A stretch of 64,000 nucleotides of DNA from Flavobacterium sp. (GTDB lineage: Bacteria > Bacteroidota > Bacteroidia > Flavobacteriales > Flavobacteriaceae), in assembly GCF_039595935.1 (NCBI RefSeq), contig NZ_JBCNKR010000006.1, positions 682,001 through 746,000 of the forward strand, written 5' to 3'. The notes beneath the pieces are model-generated. The model was not told where the DNA came from, ran no database searches, and worked only from the letters and a program-made list of their open reading frames with translations. Positions 49,969 to 59,317 of this stretch are shown here, in pieces (the stretch's first letter is position 1; the number at the start of each line of letters is the position of its first letter). The position numbers and the translations under genes were made by a program.

Positions 49969-51039
49969 ATGGCTTCACAATTATTTTCTCCCATAACATT
50001 AAAAAACATTACCTTAAAAAATAGAATCGTTATTTCGCCAATGTGCCAGTATTCAGCCGTTGAGGGATTTGCAAACGACTGGCATCTTGTTCATTTAGGA
50101 AGTCGTGCAAGCGGCGGCGCAGGATTAATCATTCAGGAAGCGACAGCAGTTTCTCCCGAAGCGAGAATTTCTCCTGCTGATCTCGGAATCTGGAAAGACG
50201 AACATATCGAAAAGCTAAAACAAATTAACCAATTTATAGTTTCTCAAAATTCTGTTCCCGGAATTCAATTGGCACATGCCGGAAGAAAAGCAAGTGTTTC
50301 TTCTCCGTGGGAAGGAAATAAAAAATTAGATTTCGCTCAGGGCGGATGGCAGACAGTTGCGCCAAGTGCGATTCCGTATCACGACGGAGAACCATATCTT
50401 CCGGAAGCTTTAGACCAAAACGGAATCCAAAAAGTAATTATCGATTTTAAAAATGCAACAAAAAGAGTTGTTGAAGCGGGATATAAAGTTTTGGAAATTC
50501 ACGCTGCACACGGTTATTTATTACATCAGTTTCTATCTCCTCTAACAAACGTGAGAACCGATGAATATGGAGGAAGTTTTGAAAACCGAATTCGTTTTAC
50601 ACTCGAAATTGTAGAAGCAGTTCAGACAGAATGGCCTTCAGATTTACCTTTGTTCGTGAGAATCTCAGCAACAGACTGGGCAGAAGGCGGATGGAATCCG
50701 GAAGAATCAGTTCAGCTTTCTAAAATCTTAAAAGATAAAGGAGTTGATTTAATTGACGTTTCTTCCGGTGGATTAGTTTCACATCAAAAAATTGAAATTG
50801 GTCCAGGTTATCAGGTTCCTTTTGCAGAAAAAGTAAAAAAAGAATCAAACATTTTAACTGGAGCAGTTGGTTTAATTACAGAAGCAAAACAAGCCGAAGA
50901 AATTTTAGAGAAAGGTCAGGCCGATTTAATTTTGTTTGCCAGAGAATCATTAAGAAATCCGAATTTACCGTTAGATTTCGCCAAAGAATTAAACAGCGAT
51001 ACTCAATGGCCAAAACAATACGAACGAGCTAAACTTTAA
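49969..51039 (+). CDS. Old-yellow-enzyme-family NAD(P)H:flavin oxidoreductase (NamA/YqjM type)
   Basis: 356-residue FMN-dependent ene-reductase with a TIM barrel. Visible are LFSPITLKNITLKNRIVISPMCQYSA, the active-site LAHAGRKAS, EIHAAHGYLLHQFLSPLTNVRTDEYGGSFENR, and the phosphate-binding ILTGAVG. The Cys in SPMCQYSA marks the thermophilic-like OYE class. It reduces activated C=C bonds; the physiological substrate is unknown. Confidence 0.92.
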   Translation: MASQLFSPITLKNITLKNRIVISPMCQYSAVEGFANDWHLVHLGSRASGGAGLIIQEATAVSPEARISPADLGIWKDEHIEKLKQINQFIVSQNSVPGIQLAHAGRKASVSSPWEGNKKLDFAQGGWQTVAPSAIPYHDGEPYLPEALDQNGIQKVIIDFKNATKRVVEAGYKVLEIHAAHGYLLHQFLSPLTNVRTDEYGGSFENRIRFTLEIVEAVQTEWPSDLPLFVRISATDWAEGGWNPEESVQLSKILKDKGVDLIDVSSGGLVSHQKIEIGPGYQVPFAEKVKKESNILTGAVGLITEAKQAEEILEKGQADLILFARESLRNPNLPLDFAKELNSDTQWPKQYERAKL

Positions 51040-51047
51040 ATTTATTA

Positions 51048-51189
51048 GCCACAGATTGCACAGATTAAAGTGATTTTTTTAGTTTTGGTTGCTACAAATT
51101 TTACGAATTATTTTAAGTTTTTGAGCGCACTGATTTGTGAAAATTCGTGGCAAAAAAGAAAATTCTTTTTAATCACATTAATCTGTGGC
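51048..51189. repeat. inverted repeat filling the gap between the ene-reductase and dehydrogenase genes
   Basis: GCCACAGATT (51048-51057) is complementary to AATCTGTGGC (51180-51189), and the next inner parts ATTAAAGTGATT and AATCACATTAAT also pair. The CACAGATT word is repeated. It looks like a dispersed intergenic element. No gene. Confidence 0.6.
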
Positions 51190-51205
51190 AAAAAATCATA
51201 TCAAA

Positions 51206-52246
51206 ATGCAAAAAATAAAAACAGCACTATTATCATACGGAATGTCGGGAAAGGTTTTTCATGCTCCGTTTTTAGATATTCATCCCGGTTTTGAATTATT
51301 AGGTTCTTGGGAAAGATCTAAAAAACTTATTCAGGAAGATTATCCGTACGTAAAAAGCTATCCTTCAATTGATGATTTATTAGCCGATGATGTCGATTTG
51401 GTAATCGTAAATACACCAGTTGGAACGCATTATGAATATGCCAAAAAAGTACTTCTGGCAGGAAAACATGCCGTTGTCGAAAAAGCTTTTACAACAACTG
51501 TAGCCGAAGCTCAGGAACTGGCTAAAATTGCCAAAGAAAAAGGATTGAAACTAGCCGTTTTTCAAAACAGAAGATGGGACAGTGATTTTAAAACCATTCA
51601 AAAAATAATTAACGATGGTGTTCTGGGAGATTTGGTCGAAGCCGAATTTCACTTTGACCGATACAATCCGTTATTGAGTCCGAAAGTACATAAAGAAACC
51701 GCCAATGACGGCGCCGGAGTTTTAAAAGATTTGGGTCCGCATATTATTGATCAGGCTGTTTGTTTATTTGGTTCACCAAAATCGGTTTTTGGAGATATCA
51801 GAATAACAAGAGAAAATTCTTTAGTTGATGACTGGATTGATTTATCATTAATTTACGACGATTTCAGAGTACGTCTAAAAGCAGGTTTTTTTGTAAGAGA
51901 AGCCAATCCTGCATATACAATTCATGGGAAAAAAGGTTCTTTTTTAAAACCTCGCGGAGACGTTCAGGAAGACGAATTAAAAATAGGAAAGAAACCAAAT
52001 TTAGAATCTTGGGGAACAGAATCTGAAGATTTGCAGGGAATTTTGCATACAGAAATTGATGGAAAAGTTATTCGTGAAAAAGTGCCGACACTTCAGGGAA
52101 ATTATTTCTCATTTTTCGACGGCGTTTTCAATTCTATTACAAACGATATTGAAGAACCGGTTACGGCACAAGATGGCGTAAAAGTAATGCAGATTATAGA
52201 AGCAGCAATTGCAAGTAATGCGCAGCGAACTGTAATTAATTTATAA
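51206..52246 (+). CDS. Gfo/Idh/MocA-family NAD(P)-dependent oxidoreductase
   Basis: 346 residues from the ATG at 51206; the frame is open to a GTG at 51185. N-terminal Rossmann fold: KTALLSYGMSGKVFHAPFLDIHPGFELLG, then VNTPVGTHYEYAKKVLLAGKHAVVEKAFT with the family's EKP-like EKA motif. The C-terminal GFO/IDH domain has GAGVLKDLGPHIIDQAVCLFG with the catalytic-type His. Probably a sugar or polyol dehydrogenase. Substrate not readable. Confidence 0.9.
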   Translation: MQKIKTALLSYGMSGKVFHAPFLDIHPGFELLGSWERSKKLIQEDYPYVKSYPSIDDLLADDVDLVIVNTPVGTHYEYAKKVLLAGKHAVVEKAFTTTVAEAQELAKIAKEKGLKLAVFQNRRWDSDFKTIQKIINDGVLGDLVEAEFHFDRYNPLLSPKVHKETANDGAGVLKDLGPHIIDQAVCLFGSPKSVFGDIRITRENSLVDDWIDLSLIYDDFRVRLKAGFFVREANPAYTIHGKKGSFLKPRGDVQEDELKIGKKPNLESWGTESEDLQGILHTEIDGKVIREKVPTLQGNYFSFFDGVFNSITNDIEEPVTAQDGVKVMQIIEAAIASNAQRTVINL

Positions 52247-52263
52247 AAGATTGATTGCCCACT

Positions 52264-52279
52264 CCCGATGGCTATCGGG
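52264..52279 (+). terminator. hairpin after the Gfo/Idh gene
   Basis: CCCGAT-ggct-ATCGGG, without a long T-tract. Confidence 0.4.
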
Positions 52280-52357
52280 ATTACAGATTAAATGGGTTTA
52301 CGCTGATTTAATTTTTTTATAATCTGTAAGCAAAATGCATACAATATATATCGTAGA

Positions 52358-52382
52358 GACGCACAGCAGTGCGTCTTTTTTT
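52358..52382 (+). terminator. terminator-like hairpin before the MFS gene
   Basis: GACGCAC-agca-GTGCGTC followed by T7. The surrounding GTAGAGACGCACAGCAGTG text resembles a dispersed intergenic repeat. The rest of 52247-52555 holds short direct repeats related to AATCTGT and nothing coding. Confidence 0.65.
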
Positions 52383-52555
52383 ATGCGTGACAATAAAATA
52401 ACAGCTGTGCAAAACCCGTTTAATCCGTAAAATCTGCGGGCAAAACCGACCGATTTATAAACAATAACGTTGTAAATAATTTCAACAATTTGTACCTTTA
52501 AGTAAATACAAAGGTTTTTTGTACATTTATAATATAATCCCAAAACGCATTCATT

Positions 52556-53773
52556 TTGATAAATTTTAATCCCTTACAACTTTTTCAGACTAAAGGAAAA
52601 ATCAAGAAAGTTTTTAGAGAAGCAAAAGCTTCTTATCTAAACCGAATTCGTTTTGCCGTTGGAATGTTTTATTTCGGAATGGGATTAAGTTTTGCAACCT
52701 GGGCAAGCAGGATTCCTGACATTAAAACGGCTTTACATTTAACCGAAGGTGATTTAGGTTCTATACTTTTTGCCTTGCCAATGGGGCAGTTAATTGTTAT
52801 GCCTTTTTCGGGAAAAATGGTAACCAAATTTGGAAGTCACCGCGTTTTGATTTTCTCCTTAATAATGTATGTTTTGTGTTTAGCCAATTTAGGTTTAGCC
52901 ACAACCGGATTGCAATTATCAATAGGATTGTTTTTGTTTGGATTATTTGGAAACTTAGCAAACATTGCAGTAAATACACAAGGCGTTTATACCGAAGTAC
53001 TTTTCAAAAAAACAATTATGTCCTCTTTTCACGGAATGTGGAGTTTTGCAGGATTTACAGGAGCATTAGTCGGTTTAGGAATGTTGGCTTTAAAATTATC
53101 ACCATTACATCACTTTCTAATTGTTGGCGTAATTGTTTTATTGATGATTGCTTTCAACTTTAAGTTTTTAATCAGAGCCAAAGAAAAAATCAAGCATAAT
53201 ACCGAGAAAAGAAGAATATTTGTAAAACCAGACAGTGCTTTAATTTGGCTTGGCGTAATTGGTTTTTGCAGTATGGCCAGCGAAGGCGTAATGTTTGACT
53301 GGAGCGGAGTTTACTTTAAAGATATTGTACAAGCACCGGGACCTTTGGTAATTTTAGGATATACATCTTTTATGATTATGATGGCCAGCGGAAGATTTTT
53401 AGGCGACGGATTAATTAATAAATTTGGTCGTGAACGTGTTATGCAAATAAGCGGTGTCATGATTTCGGCAGGGCTTTTTACGGCTGTTTTTCTTCCTTAT
53501 CTTGTGCCGTGTACGATTGCTTTTATGGCAGTTGGTTTAGGAGTTGCAACGATAGTTCCAACTGTTTATAGTATGGCCGGAAAAAACCCGACAGTTCCTC
53601 CCGGAGAAGCTTTAACAATAGTTTCGAGTGTTAGTTTCTTAGGTTTTTTAATGGGACCACCGGTAATTGGTCACATCGCTCAAAACTTCGGATTACAATT
53701 TTCTTTTGCTTTTATCGGAATCTTTGGTGTTCTGATTGCCTTTATGGTTTCTAAAATTAGAACGACAGAATAA
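52556..53773 (+). CDS. MFS transporter (YbjJ-like/sugar permease branch)
   Basis: 405 residues, twelve hydrophobic segments. Visible are FYFGMGLSFATWASRIPDIKTALHLTEGDLG, the loop motif GKMVTKFGSHRV between segments 2 and 3, and FLGDGLINKFGRERVM in the second half. The start is uncertain: the frame has only a TTG at 52556 before an in-frame stop, and the first ATG (52664) would cut the first membrane helix. The substrate is unknown. Confidence 0.82.
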   Translation: MINFNPLQLFQTKGKIKKVFREAKASYLNRIRFAVGMFYFGMGLSFATWASRIPDIKTALHLTEGDLGSILFALPMGQLIVMPFSGKMVTKFGSHRVLIFSLIMYVLCLANLGLATTGLQLSIGLFLFGLFGNLANIAVNTQGVYTEVLFKKTIMSSFHGMWSFAGFTGALVGLGMLALKLSPLHHFLIVGVIVLLMIAFNFKFLIRAKEKIKHNTEKRRIFVKPDSALIWLGVIGFCSMASEGVMFDWSGVYFKDIVQAPGPLVILGYTSFMIMMASGRFLGDGLINKFGRERVMQISGVMISAGLFTAVFLPYLVPCTIAFMAVGLGVATIVPTVYSMAGKNPTVPPGEALTIVSSVSFLGFLMGPPVIGHIAQNFGLQFSFAFIGIFGVLIAFMVSKIRTTE

Positions 53774-53987
53774 TTTATTGTATACAATCTGAAGGAATTA
53801 AATTGATTTGGATTGCGTTTTTTTATTTTTGTAGGAAATTTATTTCTTTTTAAAATTTATTTCTAAATTTGAATGTTGTATTGCTTGTCTTATAAATGAG
53901 ACAAACCTTTTTTCCAAAAACCAATTTTATCTTTTGAATATGGAGTAATATCCAAAAATAATTTTCAAAGTAAATTGGAATTTTTTA

Positions 53988-56804
53988 ATGGTAAAAAAAT
54001 ACGCAGTCTTTTTAATTTTATGGTCTTTTAGTTTTGCTTCTGCTCAGGAAACAATCTTCTTCGGATTTGTAATTGATGCTAAAACAGAAAAACCTCTTGA
54101 GAATGTTGTAATCAATATTCAAAACACTTCAATTACCGCACTTACTTCAAAAAAAGGCAGGTTTGAATTTAATTCTCCCCTAAAAGGAGAGCAATTATTA
54201 TGGGTTCATAGTCAGGGATATAAAGATCAGCTTTTAAAAATTCAGTCTGATTTTGGGCAAAAAATCAATCTCGGAATACTGCAATTAGAAGATACATTTT
54301 CAGACGATATTCCACCAGCATTAATAACGTTATTAGACAGCGATTTATCTGATGATAATAGTTCTTCTGAAATGACTTCGGGACTTTTACAATCTTCTAA
54401 AGATGCTTTTATGCAGGCTTCTGCATTTAATTGGGGTCAGGCCCGATTTAGAGTTCGTGGTTTAGACAGCGAAAACGGAACTATGATGCTCAACGGAATG
54501 TCGATGAATAAAATTTACGACGGCAGACCGCAATGGAACAATTGGGGCGGATTAAATAATGTGCTTCGAAATCAGGAATTTTCTGTTGGAACCGCAGCTT
54601 CAAATTATACTTTTGGAGGCGTTTTAGGAACGCAGCAAATTTCTACTCAGGCTTCTTTATACAGAAAAGGAACGCAGCTCACATTTTCAGGAAGCAATAC
54701 AACTTATACTTGGCGTGCGATTGGGAGCTATGCTTCAGGAATGAATGCTTCGGGTTGGGCTTACGCTGTTTCTGCAGGTAAAAGATGGGCGGATGAAGGC
54801 TATTTTGAAGGAACAAATTTCGATGCAGATTCTTTTTTTATGAGTGTTGAAAAGAAATTGAACGATAAACATTCTTTCAATTTTACCGGATTTTATACGC
54901 CAAATTCTCGTGGCAAAAATTCTCCAAATACAAATGAAGTAACGAATTTAATGGGCGAAAAATACAATTCGTACTGGGGATTTCAGAATGGAGAAAAACG
55001 AAACGCAAGAGTAAAAAATGTAGCTGAACCGTTATTCATGCTCAATCATTATTTTAAAATTGATGAAAAAACAAATCTGAATTCGGGTGTAATGTATCAA
55101 TTTGGAAAAGTCGGTAACAGTAATATCGATTACCAAAATGCTGATAGTCCGGATCCGGTTTATTATAGAAAAATGCCGAGTTATTTTAGCTCGCTTTACG
55201 CAAAAGATAAAGGCGAATTTTCTGGAGATTTTACTCCGGATTATGAAAATGCAGAGAAAAGCAAAATCACATTATTGGCAAATTCTCAAATTGACTGGAA
55301 CAGAATGTATTTAACAAATCAAAAACCAGGTCAAAATGGTTATAAGCCAGCGCAGAGTCATTATGTTTTATATGAAGACAGAACAGATGATAAAACTTTT
55401 GCAGTAAATTCAAATCTAAATACACAGATTAATTCTAATATTTCTTTTGATGCAGGAATAACTTTTAAGAATTTAAAATCGCATAACTTTCAGTACTTAT
55501 TAGATCTTCTTGGCGGAGCATATTTTGAAGATATTGATCCTTTTTATAAAGGCGATCTTGCTCAATCAGATTTACAGAATCCGAATAGACAGGTAAAACA
55601 AGGAGATATTTATGGTTATAATTACAACCTTTTAGCCAATACAATTGACGCTTTTGCTCAATTTAAATTTACGTACAACAAAACCGAATTTTATCTGGCA
55701 CAATCGTATTCAGTATCAGATTATCAAAGAGAGGGATTATACCAAAACGGAATTTATCCCACAACTTCTTTAGGAAAAAGTGAAAAGGTAAATTTTGAAA
55801 ATTTTGGTTTCAAAGGCGGATTCACATATAAAATTTCGGGTAAAGAATGGTTTTTTGTAAATGGCGCGCATCTAACAAGAGCACCTTCATTGCGAAATAC
55901 ATTTTCAAATTCACGCTTAAATAATAATATAGTTGAAGGAATTGAAAGTGAAAATATTACTAGCGCAGAAGCCAATTATGTTTACCGTTCGCCAAAACTC
56001 AAATTACGTTTAACAGCTTATTATGCGTTAATAAAAAACAGTTCTAAAACTTCCTTTTTTTATGCAGAAGGAATTTTCGACAATGGAGCAGGTTACGATG
56101 CAACAGATGCTTTTGTTAGTCAGACTCTTACTCAGTTAGATAAGAAAAATACAGGTGCAGAATTGAGTTTTGAATATCAGATTTCGCCTACTCTTAAAAC
56201 TACTTTATCTGCTGCTTACGGAAATTATGTTTACAACAGTAATCCAAATGTATCCATTACAAACGATGCAAACGCCGCAAAAGATGGTGCGCAGACAACT
56301 TTTGATTTTGGTCAGGCCTATCTTAAAAACTACAAACAAGCGGGAATGCCGCAAAATGCAATTTCAATTGGTTTAGAATATCGCGATCCTAAATTTTGGT
56401 GGATTGGAACAAATATCAATTATTTGAGTGATAATTATATTGATGTTTCGCCAATATCAAGAACCTCACAATTCTATATTAATTCAGCAAACGGATTTCC
56501 TTTTCCCGAAGCCACTTCCGAAAGAGGAAATGAATTACTGAAACAAGAAAAATTTAATCCAGTAATATTACTAAATATCAATGGAGGAAAGTCCTTGCGA
56601 ATTCATAAAAAATATGTTGGACTTTTTGCCAGTGTAAATAATGTCCTGAATCTAATGTATAAAACCGGCGGTTTTGAGCAGGCTCGAAACGCAAATTTCA
56701 GAGCGTTAAATCAGGATATTTCTAGCGGAACACCATCATTTGGTCCAAAATATTATTGCGGTTACGGAAGAACTTATTTTTTAAATCTTACAATCGGTTT
56801 ATAG
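53988..56804 (+). CDS. TonB-dependent outer-membrane receptor with carboxypeptidase-regulatory-like N-domain
   Basis: 938 residues. Signal peptide MVKKYAVFLILWSFSFASAQ, then a CarboxypepD_reg-like domain (GFVIDAKTEKPLENVVINIQNTSITALTSKKGRFEF), a plug (FNWGQARFRVRGLDSENGTMMLNGMSM, WGGLNNVLRN), and a large barrel ending YFLNLTIGL. No SusD gene follows; the partner is a DUF5689 lipoprotein, so this is not a classical SusCD pair. Imports an unknown ligand using TonB energy. Confidence 0.9.
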   Translation: MVKKYAVFLILWSFSFASAQETIFFGFVIDAKTEKPLENVVINIQNTSITALTSKKGRFEFNSPLKGEQLLWVHSQGYKDQLLKIQSDFGQKINLGILQLEDTFSDDIPPALITLLDSDLSDDNSSSEMTSGLLQSSKDAFMQASAFNWGQARFRVRGLDSENGTMMLNGMSMNKIYDGRPQWNNWGGLNNVLRNQEFSVGTAASNYTFGGVLGTQQISTQASLYRKGTQLTFSGSNTTYTWRAIGSYASGMNASGWAYAVSAGKRWADEGYFEGTNFDADSFFMSVEKKLNDKHSFNFTGFYTPNSRGKNSPNTNEVTNLMGEKYNSYWGFQNGEKRNARVKNVAEPLFMLNHYFKIDEKTNLNSGVMYQFGKVGNSNIDYQNADSPDPVYYRKMPSYFSSLYAKDKGEFSGDFTPDYENAEKSKITLLANSQIDWNRMYLTNQKPGQNGYKPAQSHYVLYEDRTDDKTFAVNSNLNTQINSNISFDAGITFKNLKSHNFQYLLDLLGGAYFEDIDPFYKGDLAQSDLQNPNRQVKQGDIYGYNYNLLANTIDAFAQFKFTYNKTEFYLAQSYSVSDYQREGLYQNGIYPTTSLGKSEKVNFENFGFKGGFTYKISGKEWFFVNGAHLTRAPSLRNTFSNSRLNNNIVEGIESENITSAEANYVYRSPKLKLRLTAYYALIKNSSKTSFFYAEGIFDNGAGYDATDAFVSQTLTQLDKKNTGAELSFEYQISPTLKTTLSAAYGNYVYNSNPNVSITNDANAAKDGAQTTFDFGQAYLKNYKQAGMPQNAISIGLEYRDPKFWWIGTNINYLSDNYIDVSPISRTSQFYINSANGFPFPEATSERGNELLKQEKFNPVILLNINGGKSLRIHKKYVGLFASVNNVLNLMYKTGGFEQARNANFRALNQDISSGTPSFGPKYYCGYGRTYFLNLTIGL

Positions 56805-56822
56805 ACCGAAAATTTATTTGCC

Positions 56823-58172
56823 ATGAAAAACATAATTTTTAATTCATTTTTAGTTTCATCATTATTATTAATCTGCAGCTGCAGTAAAGATGCTGAAACA
56901 CCAAGATTAGAATGTACACAGCCTGATTATAAAGTAAACAAAACAGTAGAAAAAGTCTATGAAATGTCGGGTACAACTGCAAAACAATATTTATACGATG
57001 ATATTATTGAAGCTTATGTGGTTTCAAGTGATGAAGGAGGAAATTTTTTCAAAACGATTACACTACAGACAAAAGCTTCAGAAAGAATCCCGGCAATAGG
57101 TTTTAGTGTTCCGGTTGATGCGTCAAACACTTATATTGATTATCGAATTGGGAATAAAGTCTATGTAAAACTTAAAAATCAATTTACAGATTTATATTAT
57201 GGAGGATTAAGAATTGGCAGTTTGTATGTTAGCAGTTCAGGCGATCCAACGATAGGCAGAATTTCCCAAAATGAGTATAAAAATGTTTTAAATGCTTCAT
57301 GTACTCTTATTGATGAAAGCCAATTAGTTGAATCTCTTTCGATAGAACAAGCGCTTGATGACAGTAAATTAAATACGTTAATAGAACTTAATGATGTTCA
57401 GTTTACAGAAGCGGCTTTAGGACGAAACTATTTTGAAGAATCAAATAATGTTGGAGGATCTTCAAACTGGAATCTGAGAGATAAAACAGGAAATCAAATT
57501 ATTTTCAGAACAAGCGGTTACGCAAAATTTGCAGATCATTTTGTGCCGGAAGGAAGCGGAAAAGTGAGAGGAATTTTGACAAAATTTGGTACAGATTATC
57601 AATTAATGGTTCGCTCGGAAAATGATATCGTAATGAACGGAAAGAGAAGCGTTCCTTTTTTTGCTGAGGATTTTCAGTCCGTTAAAAACAATGTCAATTT
57701 TGCACTTCCGGGATGGAGTAATATTGTAGAGAAAGCCACTAAACTATGGAAAAGTATGGTTTATGCCGGAAATGGTTATGCCGAATTTAATACTACAAGC
57801 ACAACCGCAGCCGAAAATATTGCCTGGCTGGTTTCTCCTAAAATTGATTTGACAAATTATAAAAATGCAATATTATCATTTAGAAGTGCACAGCATGATT
57901 TAAAAGTAGATTCTCCGTTAAATGCACTCGAAGTTTATGTTTCAACAAACTTTGACGGATCAAATATCAGCAAAGCAAAATGGACAAAATTAGAGGCAAA
58001 AGTTGCTGATCTTTCTACACCAATGCGTCAATTTATAAGTTCAGGCGGAATAGATTTATCTGCTTACTCAGGTAACATTCATATTGCTTTTAAATATATA
58101 GGATCTGGAAAAGATAAGACTTTAAACGGCGCATTTATGGTTGACGATGTGAAGATTTTTGGCGAAAAGTAG
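56823..58172 (+). CDS. DUF5689 lipoprotein with a C-terminal choice-of-anchor-like domain
   Basis: 449 residues. Signal peptide with lipobox ICSC (Cys18 region, followed by another Cys). The DUF5689 part covers about 30-280: IIEAYVVSSDEGGNFFKTITLQTKA, YRIGNKVYVKLKNQFTDLYYGGLRIG, GKVRGILTKFGTDYQLMVRSENDI. A jelly-roll-like C-terminus follows (FAEDFQSVKNNVNFALPGWSN to NGAFMVDDVKIFGEK). It starts 18 bp after the TonB receptor and is probably its surface ligand-binding partner. Confidence 0.85.
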   Translation: MKNIIFNSFLVSSLLLICSCSKDAETPRLECTQPDYKVNKTVEKVYEMSGTTAKQYLYDDIIEAYVVSSDEGGNFFKTITLQTKASERIPAIGFSVPVDASNTYIDYRIGNKVYVKLKNQFTDLYYGGLRIGSLYVSSSGDPTIGRISQNEYKNVLNASCTLIDESQLVESLSIEQALDDSKLNTLIELNDVQFTEAALGRNYFEESNNVGGSSNWNLRDKTGNQIIFRTSGYAKFADHFVPEGSGKVRGILTKFGTDYQLMVRSENDIVMNGKRSVPFFAEDFQSVKNNVNFALPGWSNIVEKATKLWKSMVYAGNGYAEFNTTSTTAAENIAWLVSPKIDLTNYKNAILSFRSAQHDLKVDSPLNALEVYVSTNFDGSNISKAKWTKLEAKVADLSTPMRQFISSGGIDLSAYSGNIHIAFKYIGSGKDKTLNGAFMVDDVKIFGEK

Positions 58173-58313
58173 GAAAACTGTTTTTGCTGGTTTTCGGTTA
58201 AAAGACTGATTTATGGGAGAATAATTTAATGAGGTATTATTTTTGAGATTTTAAACTATTAGATTTTGCCAGAATTTTGTATTTTGGTCATCCCAAATCA
58301 ATACGAGAACAAA

Positions 58314-59171
58314 ATGAGAACCTACTTTATCGCCATCTTAATGATGGTATTCCCATTCTTGATGCAAGGTCAGGACAATGTTAAATTAAAGCAGATTAAT
58401 ATTGTAAAAACGAATTACCAAAACTCTAAAGACGGTGAAATTGTTAATAAAACAATGGTTTTTAAAGATGGTAAACTTCAAACGATAACCACTTCTGATG
58501 TCGTACAGCACTTTTTTTATAACAAAAGCGGACTGCTGGATATGACCGTTAAAGATAAAGTGGGAAGTGACTGGAAAGAAGTTATCAATTATACTTATGA
58601 TGCTGACGGTAACATTACAAAGTTTGTAAAAAAATACCAGGAAGGGCCAGACTACATCACAAAGGTAGTATCATTTGTTTATGAAGGCGCACGTGTAAAA
58701 GTAACTACTAAAAAAAGTACAAATCACCAGAATTTAGTTGAAGATATTGAATACATTATTGAGAACGGAATTATCGTAAGACGTACTTCACGTGATAGAA
58801 ATAAACAAATAATTGGTAAATTAGAATATGTTTATGTTAACGATAATGTTGTGAAACATAAAGGTTTAGTGGGAGATAAGATCTCAAAAACATATACTTT
58901 TGATGATAAAAAATCAGTAGATCAGTTAATCGTTCAAAATCTATTTGGTCAAAATTATAAAGTAATTGTACCCATGATTTCATACCATGAAGATGAGTTT
59001 AGTTTTGAGGCGATATCTTATAATAATGAAATGAATTTCAGCCCATCGTCTACAGCTTTAGTAGCGGTAAGCCGAAAATATAAATACAACAAATTAAATT
59101 TCCCGATTTCTTGTTCACAAATAGAAGAAAACGGAATTGTAAAAACTGAAAAAACGTTTATTTACGAATAA
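58314..59171 (+). CDS. exported protein of unknown function
   Basis: 285 residues from the ATG at 58314, with signal peptide MRTYFIAILMMVFPFLMQGQ. The mature protein is beta-rich with Lys/Tyr repeats reminiscent of RHS/YD-type strands: HFFYNKSGLLDMTVKDKVG, NYTYDADGNITKF, FVYEGARVKVTTKK, EYVYVNDNVVKHKG, YTFDDKKSVDQLI. No C-terminal toxin domain or T9SS sorting domain is seen. Confidence 0.7.
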   Translation: MRTYFIAILMMVFPFLMQGQDNVKLKQINIVKTNYQNSKDGEIVNKTMVFKDGKLQTITTSDVVQHFFYNKSGLLDMTVKDKVGSDWKEVINYTYDADGNITKFVKKYQEGPDYITKVVSFVYEGARVKVTTKKSTNHQNLVEDIEYIIENGIIVRRTSRDRNKQIIGKLEYVYVNDNVVKHKGLVGDKISKTYTFDDKKSVDQLIVQNLFGQNYKVIVPMISYHEDEFSFEAISYNNEMNFSPSSTALVAVSRKYKYNKLNFPISCSQIEENGIVKTEKTFIYE

Positions 59172-59271
59172 ATAAGTTTTTAAATACTTTTAAACCATTT
59201 ATAAGTAAGGTTAAGACCTGATTTATAAATGGTTTATTTTTTAAATAGGATTTAAAATTGAAATTCTATAA

Positions 59272-59300
59272 TTGTAGTAGTTTACAAATGATTAAATTTG
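59272..59300 (+). promoter_or_regulatory. hflX promoter
   Basis: TTG at 59272-59274 and TAAATTTG at 59293-59300 with an 18-bp spacer. The start would be near 59306, 12 nt before the ATG. Confidence 0.6.
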
Positions 59301-59317
59301 TACCCTTATTTTAAGAT

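Noticed and set aside
53988..58172. SusC/SusD-type polysaccharide utilisation locus
   Set aside because: The second gene is DUF5689-type, not SusD, and no glycoside hydrolase is adjacent.
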